Notes under the pieces: generated by a model | Told to the model about the DNA's origin: nothing | The model's input: the letters and a program-made list of their open reading frames with translations, nothing else | Databases searched by the model: none | Made by a program: the position numbers and the translations under genes | Origin: Littorina saxatilis | Lineage: Eukaryota; Mollusca; Gastropoda; Littorinimorpha; Littorinidae | Length of the DNA: 64,000 bases | Assembly (NCBI RefSeq): GCF_037325665.1 | Contig: NC_090246.1 | Coordinates: 97,913,411 to 97,977,410 of the forward strand | Direction: 5' to 3' | In this document: positions 59,501 through 64,000 of the stretch, piece after piece | Position numbering within the stretch: position 1 is the stretch's first letter | Layout: each line of letters opens with the position of its first letter

Positions 59501-62500
59501 GGGGCCGATAGGGTCAAAGGCATTGTGATAGCTGGGTGGCCTTGTTTATAGACACGACCTTCTTCCCAGGGGTCAATGACCCAGTTTTTGCCATGATAGG
59601 TGGTTCCCCTGTCATATCTGAGAGAGGAAACACTTCCTGCACCGGGGTCAGTGACCGAGTTTAACAGAGTGGAAATCTGTGTGTGCGGCCAGATCAAAGG
59701 CAGGGCAGTACCTGGTAGCTGAAACATGCATTATCACAAGTTGTTTGACTGGTACTCAAGCGGTCTCTTTGATTTTTTTCGTATTTCATACACGGATTAG
59801 GCGCTTCGTTATACAAGACGCAGGGGTCGAACTCGAGGAAAAAAGTCGCGCCTTATGACCCGGAAAGTACGGTACTTGTCAAGTACACATTATCTAATGT
59901 TCACTTATTTTTTGCTGCAAGTTATTAAATTAATTTTGAAAGCATGACAACAGATTGAATTACAATACTATTGACAGGCTTCCATTTGAAACTTCAAGGT
60001 TATCNNNNNNNNNNNNNNNNNNNNNNNNNNNNNNNNNNNNNNNNNNNNNNNNNNNNNNNNNNNNNNNNNNNNNNNNNNNNNNNNNNNNNNNNNNNNNNNN
60101 NNNNNNNNNNNNNNNNNNNNNNNNNNNNNNNNNNNNNNNNNNNNNNNNNNNNNNNNNNNNNNNNNNNNNNNNNNNNNNNNNNNNNNNNNNNNNNNNNNNN
60201 NNNNGACTGTTGTTGTTCAGGGACCGTCTTGTCATTCCAGAAGTGATGAGGCAGGACATTCTCAGCAAAATCCACGGAGGTCACCAGGGCATCGTAAAGT
60301 GCAGAGCGCTGGCAAGATCTTCAGTGTGGTGGCCAGGACTTTCCACAGACATAAAAGTCATGATAGAAGAATGTGCAACTTGCGTGAAGGAGCGCAAACC
60401 ACCACCAGAACCATTGCAACCTACACCAGTGCCAGATTATCCATGGCAGAAAGTGGGTGTCGACTTGATGGACTGGCGTGGAAACGACTACCTTGTGGTG
60501 GTGGACTATTTCTCGAGGTACATAGAAATGGCACTACTACGTTCGACCACCAGTGAAACTGTCATCCAACACCTGAAGAGCATCATGTCCAGGCATGGAA
60601 TCCCGGAAGTCATGATGACGGACAATGGCCCTCAGTTTGACGCTGACAAGTTCTCAAGGTTTGCTGAAGAATATGGCTTCATCCATGAAACCAGTAGTCC
60701 ACGGTATCCGCAAGCCAACGGAGAAGCTGAACGAGCAGTGCAGACCCTCAAGCAGCTGCTCCTGAAAGCTGAAGATCCGTACGTGGCTATGTTAAACTAC
60801 AGAGCGACGCCTCTGCAGTGCGGTTTCAGTCCAGCGGAAAGACTTATGGGACGTCGTTTGAGAACCAAGGTACCTGCCGTTCCCAATCTGCTTATTCCAG
60901 ACTGGCCAAAGTTCCACGACATGCGGTCAGCCGATGTCCAGCAGAAAGAGGCACAGAAGAAAAACCACGACAAGCGACACCGAGCTCAACCCCTTCCTAC
61001 CCTCAAGCCAGGAGAACGTGTGTGGCTGAAAACACCTACGGAGAAAGAAGCAGTCATCTTGCGACCAGTTGCTCCGAGGTCATACGAACTACAGACAAAG
61101 ACGGGCATCCAGAGAAGAAATCGCCGACACCTCAACAGACGTCTGAGTGATGCACCAACCCCAAAGCAGTCACCAGACAAAGCGTCAACAACCATTCCTC
61201 CTGATGCGGGACGCCCAGGACATCGCGGGGAGGACGGTGGTTCTCCTGATCCGTCCTCAGAACAAAGGGAGACAGATTCTCCGTCTGAGGGATTGCCCAA
61301 TGAACGGCCTGTGACCACAAGAAGCGGTCGCGTGGTCAAGCGGCCTAACATTCTTGATCTGTGACTTTTGGTTATGTTTAACTAGTGTGAAAGAAGCACA
61401 GGAATGTTTTCTTTTGTTGAAGTTTTCATCTATGAAAGTCATACTCATAGTTACATTGAAGAGCTAATTTGCTTTGTTTTCAAAAAGAAAAAATAAGCGT
61501 AAAGTAAGGGGGATGTAATGTTATGACGTCATTTAAAACCGTGTTCTATGGTCAATATGCAAGAACCCTGACGTAGAAGGTTGCTGGGGATTCTGGGAGA
61601 ATCATGGCGGAATAAATAACACGCTAACCCTCCATGCCTGTGTCTGCTTCATTTATAGTCTACCAGTTTGTTTATATATATGCATGTGACCGTCCAACAC
61701 GACGAGAACACGACAGTTATCATGGTTCATTGACCCCCTCCCAAAGCCTAATTGAAGTCCTCCGCCCCTTCACCCCATCAGGCTTCCCTCAGGCTTTGTT
61801 CCGGCGCCAATCGACCATGATAACCTCGAAGTTTCAAACTGAACTCTATCAAATGTGTGGACTACTTTAAGAGTATGCCCTTTCTACTTCTTGATGTTGT
61901 TTCTGGATAAAATTCAAGAACTATGTCCCGAATTCAAGAAAGGTGTTGCAACCAAGGTACCAAACTGCAAAAGAAGAGAACCATGGCAGAGTATGTGTTA
62001 GAAAAATCATGATGAGAAGTGTCAAGTGATAATTTTGACTTTCAGTTTGATAGTATATATCTTTGATTAATTCAGTGAACTTTTTTCGGGTTCAACTTCA
62101 AGGGATGCAAGTTCATATCGGTCTGACGATGTCACTTGTCAGTTTGGCCTAAAGACCAATTTTCTCACCGGCCTTGTTGATCTCGCATTAACTTCACACT
62201 GACTATCCCCCCTCCCTTCCGAAGTACTGATGATCGACCTTTGGTACTTAACACTCATGGGGGCTTATTCGTTCAGAAAAAAAAGGTATTCTATATTTTT
62301 AACTTAGAAATTTACTTCATAGCAAAAACCTTCCCTTCCATCATTCAACTTCAAGGGGCGTAACTACTTGATGCACGTTTTGAAGTATTCGTATTTTGGG
62401 GTTAAACTTGTAAAACTTCTCAAATTTCACTAGGAACTTCCTTCACTTGCAAGAAAATGACATGCTGTTCTTCTTCTTCTTCTTCTTCTTCCATATTGTG

Positions 62501-63377
62501 ACCACGGTCATTTTGGCTGACCATTATGTCACATTGTGGAGGGTTGCAGATTCCAAAGAGTGAGAAAAAAAAAAAAGAAAAAAAAAAAAAAAACCTAGCT
62601 AGAATCTACTGGGGGCTGGGGAGTTCCTGCACAATGCAGGAACTCGACTCCTGCGCAGTGCAGGAGTCTGGGGCCTGGGGGTGTGAGAGGAGGAGGGATG
62701 AAGGGGTCTCGTTCCAGTCCCTGATTGTTCTTGGGAGGAAGCTGTTCTTTCTGTAGTTTGTTCTCGCTGGGATCCGCTTGAATTGCTGTCTCTCTGTGGG
62801 GACTCCTCTTCTAGCCCTTGGGGCGAGTAGGTGTAGCTCCTCGCACCTCACATGTGCGGATCCCGATGTGATCTTCTTCAGCATGGAGAGCCTGGCCTCT
62901 TTCCTGCGTTCTTCTAGCGAGGGCCACTCTAGTTCGTTGAGCATGTCGTCCACGCTGGCCGTCTGTTTGTGTCTGTTGGGAACAAAACGAGCTGCCCTAC
63001 GCTGTTCCCCCTCAAAATCAAATAAGTCTACCGATGTTTGGGGATTAATTTGTTACAACTTACACTGTTACTATTATCAAATGTTACCTTCTACTCAGTA
63101 AAACCCGAGGTTTTGTATTTACTGATCCAACCACAACAACGGAGCCATACTGCACGGGTTATCTTGAACGAAAACAGAACACACGTGTGCTTTTCAGCTA
63201 AACGTGTAGACTGGTTGTGACAAAGGCAGCAACAAGCTAAGAGCCGATTCAAACCTTCAGGGTGTTGATGAACGATTTCTTGCTGGAAATTATGACTGTG
63301 TCCTCTTCCCTCCCTGACTCGATGCCACACAGGGAGGGTTCCACAGTCACTGGCACAGGTTCGGTGAGCGCTGCCAT
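41590..63377 (-). CDS. NOL11: Nucleolar protein 11 (SSU processome/t-UTP component)
   Basis: In animals NOL11 works with UTP4 and other t-UTP proteins in rRNA transcription and early 18S processing in the nucleolus. Sixteen exons read, in order: 63255-63377, 59234-59347, 58520-58576, 58062-58271, 56899-57052, 56057-56212, 55454-55533, 54778-54966, 54370-54429, 53699-53880, 52391-52519, 51406-51552, 43450-43528, 42973-43050, 42647-42766, 41590-41715. All junctions keep frame, giving 667 residues (human about 719). Family resemblance is clear from memory. LSDQKLVSS and SSPAVWNEEKKEYFLV match the human start of the beta-propeller. LFTLWSDGSLHD, GKTLYIHRYECQVSTLASM and KAFLVDQILCCPFDEAYLLS match mid and C-terminal blocks, and YCIEVLHLI matches the end (YSIEVLELF). 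Introns carry many mobile elements; intron 12 is 7.9 kb because of a nested insertion. Exon 13's acceptor (ccaag) has a weak pyrimidine tract but is supported by homology. No coding defect is seen. Confidence 0.9.
41794..42166 (-). mobile_element. tRNA-derived SINE (family B), full length, in NOL11 intron 15
   Basis: The sequence matches the SINE at 20147 over its whole length, with the tRNA-like head at the right end (gagctacatccccgccc on the plus strand). A perfect 12-bp duplication, atgaaaaccacc, flanks it at 41782-41793 and 42167-42178. It is about 35 bp longer than the other copy because of an extra internal segment near 41830-41890. Confidence 0.9.
42552..42629 (+). pseudogene. Inverted copy of NOL11 exon 14 in intron 15
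   Basis: The plus strand here reads NLLNYILHKLKHQVVDQNKNVEEDEW. The minus-strand exon 14 (42973-43050) reads DLLKYILHKLKHPAVASDKNVEQDNQ. The DNA match includes an unbroken attctgcacaaactgaagca. About three quarters of positions agree, and several differences are synonymous. In this orientation it cannot be spliced into NOL11 mRNA. It would allow pairing between the intron and the exon in the transcript. Confidence 0.7.
43915..44215 (+). mobile_element. SINE-like retroposon
   Basis: The body contains cacgtaaaagaccttggtca and ends in gcgatgggacaataaagtaa followed by an (ATGAA)n tail. This resembles the 3' ends of molluscan tRNA-derived SINEs as I remember them. No clear A and B boxes remain at the left end, so it is probably 5'-truncated. 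It lies in NOL11 intron 12. Confidence 0.5.
44331..44628. mobile_element. MITE with internal amplification of a 35-bp unit
   Basis: The ends (caccgtcaaatctgtctata at left, gcaggttcgactggt at right) resemble those of the smaller MITE at 51156. Inside, a 35-bp unit starting cctttcaggcggtcgcaata is repeated four times exactly (44456-44595). The unit derives from the element's own end sequence (ggtcg...ataggcaggt). Confidence 0.65.
44745..50440. mobile_element. 5.7-kb element with about 220-bp inverted ends, no recognisable gene
   Basis: Segment 44783-44990 is the near-exact inverse of 50212-50416 (for example gaatcacataaaagcattga and its inverse). At left, a second inverted pair (44748-44795 against 45044-45090) encloses the arm. 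The interior is GC- and purine-rich compared with the AT-rich introns around it. It has no conserved protein domain and is made largely of diverged 230-bp repeats. The superfamily is unknown. Confidence 0.65.
48794..49480 (+). repeat. 234-bp tandem repeats inside the long-TIR element
   Basis: The block starting gactggggccggaagccctg recurs at 48794, 49028 and 49262. The period is 234 bp, i.e. 78 codons, so a plus-strand frame and minus-strand frames stay open through the copies. Degenerate copies of the same cassette (gcccgaaggccag-like) extend back to about 46060. I do not regard the frames as proven genes. Confidence 0.85.
50650..50982 (-). pseudogene. piggyBac-like transposase N-terminal remnant
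   Basis: A 110-codon minus-strand frame ends with an acidic Ser/Asp stretch (YGSDLDLSDDDSGDDILDSG) typical of the N-termini of PGBD-type transposases. It lies near the right TIR of the element at 44718-51125. No catalytic domain follows because another element is inserted there. Confidence 0.5.
51156..51329. mobile_element. 174-bp MITE with TACAGT-AACCTG ends
   Basis: The left end TACAGTTGAACCTG is mirrored by CAGGTTGGACTGTA at the right. Internal motifs gcgaccacctgtttataaag and ggtggtcgttatagacaggt are also inverse of each other. TA at each end fits a TA target. It lies in NOL11 intron 12, 77 bp from exon 12. Confidence 0.7.
52250..52396. repeat. 27-bp tandem repeat that copies the exon 11 splice donor
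   Basis: On the minus strand the unit is GTAAAGATTACAGGTCAAAT followed by ACATCAG, five times in a row. It begins exactly at the exon 11 donor, so CAG|GTAAAG occurs five times. In the NOL11 frame every unit contains TAA. Use of a downstream donor would therefore give a premature stop. Confidence 0.9.
52545..52734. repeat. 95-bp direct repeat, two copies
   Basis: The block from aaagaaaagtttttcaagaa to atatagccaac occurs twice in a row without visible differences. It lies in NOL11 intron 10. Perfect identity suggests a very recent duplication or an assembly artefact. Confidence 0.9.
52965..53075 (-). mobile_element. SINE 3' fragment
   Basis: The minus strand matches the 3' third of the SINE at 23516 (ggccgtataaaatttcatct through gcgcgatataagc). 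The tRNA-like head is missing. It lies in NOL11 intron 10. Confidence 0.8.
53262..53345 (-). mobile_element. SINE 3' tail fragment
   Basis: A (TTGA)n tail (as caatcaatcaat on the plus strand) precedes agcttatatagcgcgtattc and cgtgggtacagttctaagcg. This is the end of the same SINE family as at 23516 and lies about 200 bp from the previous fragment. Confidence 0.8.
55895..56046 (+). mobile_element. Short MITE-like repeat, copy 1 (overlaps NOL11 intron 6 border)
   Basis: It shares tgagcctgaagtcgaattcg at one side and gtcgacatttcgcccaatta at the other with the inverted copy at 58966. It ends about 10 bp from the exon 6 donor of NOL11. No coding sequence. Confidence 0.5.
57279..57852. mobile_element. 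hAT-like MITE in NOL11 intron 4
   Basis: The ends CAGGGCCTAGCATT and AATGCTAGGCCCTG are exact inverses of 14 bp. TGTGAT lies directly outside both ends (57273-57278 and 57853-57858) as a target duplication, shorter than the usual 8 bp of hAT. A G/C-homopolymer block lies near 57330-57425. Confidence 0.75.
58966..59118 (-). mobile_element. Short MITE-like repeat, copy 2 in NOL11 intron 2
   Basis: This is the inverted counterpart of the copy at 55895, with attaattgggcaaagtcgac at left and caacttcaggctcaagta at right. It is diverged and has no coding sequence. Confidence 0.5.
59405..59874. mobile_element. 470-bp MITE with TACCGTACTTTCCGGGT ends
   Basis: The left end TACCGTACTTTCCGGGT is exactly mirrored by ACCCGGAAAGTACGGTA at the right. 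Subterminal aggcgcttcgtt also recurs on both sides. The centre has no open frame of interest. It lies in NOL11 intron 1, upstream of exon 2. Confidence 0.8.
60005..60204. other. Assembly gap (200 N)
   Basis: Exactly 200 undetermined bases lie in NOL11 intron 1. The true length is unknown, since 200 is probably a placeholder. The gap removes the left part of a retroelement copy. Confidence 1.
60205..61720 (+). mobile_element. Ty3/gypsy LTR retrotransposon fossil, right-hand part
   Basis: The integrase region of a Ty3/gypsy element (zinc-binding N-terminal part, catalytic core and C-terminal part) runs from the gap edge to 61364. A purine-rich tract at about 61505-61513 and a sequence starting TGTAATG at 61514, the likely LTR, follow. 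The LTR end is not resolved. The gag, protease and reverse-transcriptase parts and the left LTR are not visible because of the gap. The copy as seen is incomplete. The conserved integrase suggests a young insertion. Confidence 0.8.
61721..62599. other. NOL11 intron 1 sequence, nothing assigned
   Basis: The stretch holds a (TTC)n run near 62467-62491 and an A-rich tract at 62563-62595. No exon or element with clear ends is seen. Confidence 0.4.
62600..63012 (-). mobile_element. LINE (CR1/L2-like) C-terminal fragment
   Basis: The minus strand encodes the typical end of a CR1/Jockey-type reverse transcriptase: QRRAARFVPNRHKQTASVDD, LEWPSLEERRKEARLSMLKK, and YRKNSFLPRTIRDWNETPSS. The catalytic domain is missing. 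It lies in NOL11 intron 1 upstream of the retroelement fossil. Confidence 0.75.
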
Positions 63378-63957
63378 GTTGTTTTCGTTCTCGTATCTTT
63401 TTACCCCAACAATCCCAAATAACTATTAATTTTGACACGAGCAAACTGCTGGGTGGTTATATGTCCTGGGATCGGTCAAGGAGTTGTTGCAATAGGCCAC
63501 AAGACCATTCCACGTATGTTGAAATAAGTCTTCTGAGAAGTCAAAATGTCAAAACTTATTTGCCAAACAAACATTCCATCGCGTCGCCCATGTCACACAT
63601 ACACACTTTGAGAAATAGACTGTAACACTGGAAAGGTGTTACCAAATGCAAATCAGGTGATCAATATGTTAGTTGGTTTTCTTAAAAACATTTAAAATCA
63701 TACAAAATACACATATGTGGTTATCTTAAATATGTTATTTTAGTTTAGTTTAGTTTGTGGGGACATAAATGGTGTAGTCCGTAAGACACATAAATCGTCC
63801 CATCAATATTTGTTCAACATTTTGTATTCATTTGGTCTGCATTACTTGTTCAGGATACTTACAATTCATGTTCAATTTACTCATCAAAATCGAATTTCAT
63901 GTTTAAAATTTGGATATCATCATTTATGTGCTTTTTTAACAGAAGGTGCAAGTGCAT
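63378..63957. other. Upstream region of NOL11
   Basis: This contains the probable NOL11 promoter and 5' UTR directly before the ATG at 63377. No TATA box at the right spacing was seen. A (TTTAG)n stretch lies near 63738. No other gene is recognised. Confidence 0.4.
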
Positions 63958-64000
63958 TCTGGGTGGCCGAGTGGTAACGCACTTGCGCTCGGAAGCGAGA
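63958..64000 (+). mobile_element. tRNA-like head, cut by the window edge
   Basis: The sequence tgggtggccgagtggtaacg contains an A box (tggccgagtgg), followed by an anticodon-arm-like cttgcgctcggaagcgag. It could be a SINE head or a true tRNA gene of the Ser/Leu type. The B box lies outside the window, so this cannot be settled. Confidence 0.5.

Overview
This is a window of a large, repeat-rich, AT-leaning animal genome. Genes have many short exons with GT-AG introns, long introns, CA/GT microsatellites, tRNA-derived SINEs and many DNA-transposon families. Protein content (metazoan NOL11, mitochondrial thioredoxin, an ADAM-type metalloproteinase) fits a metazoan. The repeat style fits a marine mollusc, probably a gastropod. 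I suspect a periwinkle (Littorina-like) from memory of the abundant TTTAGTCAAG repeat, but cannot prove it here.

Layout. 1-8 kb (+): 3' part of a secreted metalloproteinase-like gene. Its cysteine-rich exons run into one 2.8-kb exon coding a ShK/PLAC-like module and about 290 Ser-Pro-Thr triplets. 8-11 kb: CA/GT microsatellites holding a complete SINE and a hAT-like MITE. 11.7-19 kb (-): an unrecognised basic protein gene with two alternative, homologous-looking last exons. 19-25 kb: mobile-element graveyard (a LINE split by a SINE and by a TTAA-flanked element, a repeat full of TCAAGGTCA motifs, another SINE, a LINE tail). 25-30.5 kb: a possible 5' exon of TXN2, a 1-kb element with 112-bp inverted repeats, and more repeats. 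30.8-34.7 kb (+): TXN2. 35.3-41.0 kb: an apparently complete piggyBac transposon with an intact two-exon transposase, a second convergent four-exon gene and subterminal repeat clusters. 41.6-63.4 kb (-): NOL11, 16 exons. Its introns hold SINEs, MITEs, a degraded piggyBac-like element that itself contains a 5.7-kb long-inverted-repeat element, a Ty3/gypsy fossil and a 200-base assembly gap.

TXN2 and NOL11 are tail to tail. Without the piggyBac insertion their poly(A) signals would lie about 135 bp apart. The element landed 8 bp beyond the NOL11 AATAAA, so it now supplies the downstream cleavage context.

The most novel candidate is the second gene of the piggyBac element. It predicts a 117-residue protein from four exons whose junctions all keep frame. 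It lies between the TIRs and faces the transposase. Other notable points are alternative homologous terminal exons, an inverted copy of a NOL11 exon in a neighbouring intron, a 27-bp tandem repeat that multiplies a NOL11 splice donor, and four TTAA-flanked elements in about 30 kb.

All exon models come from reading frames, splice consensus and remembered family sequences. No alignment or transcript data were available.
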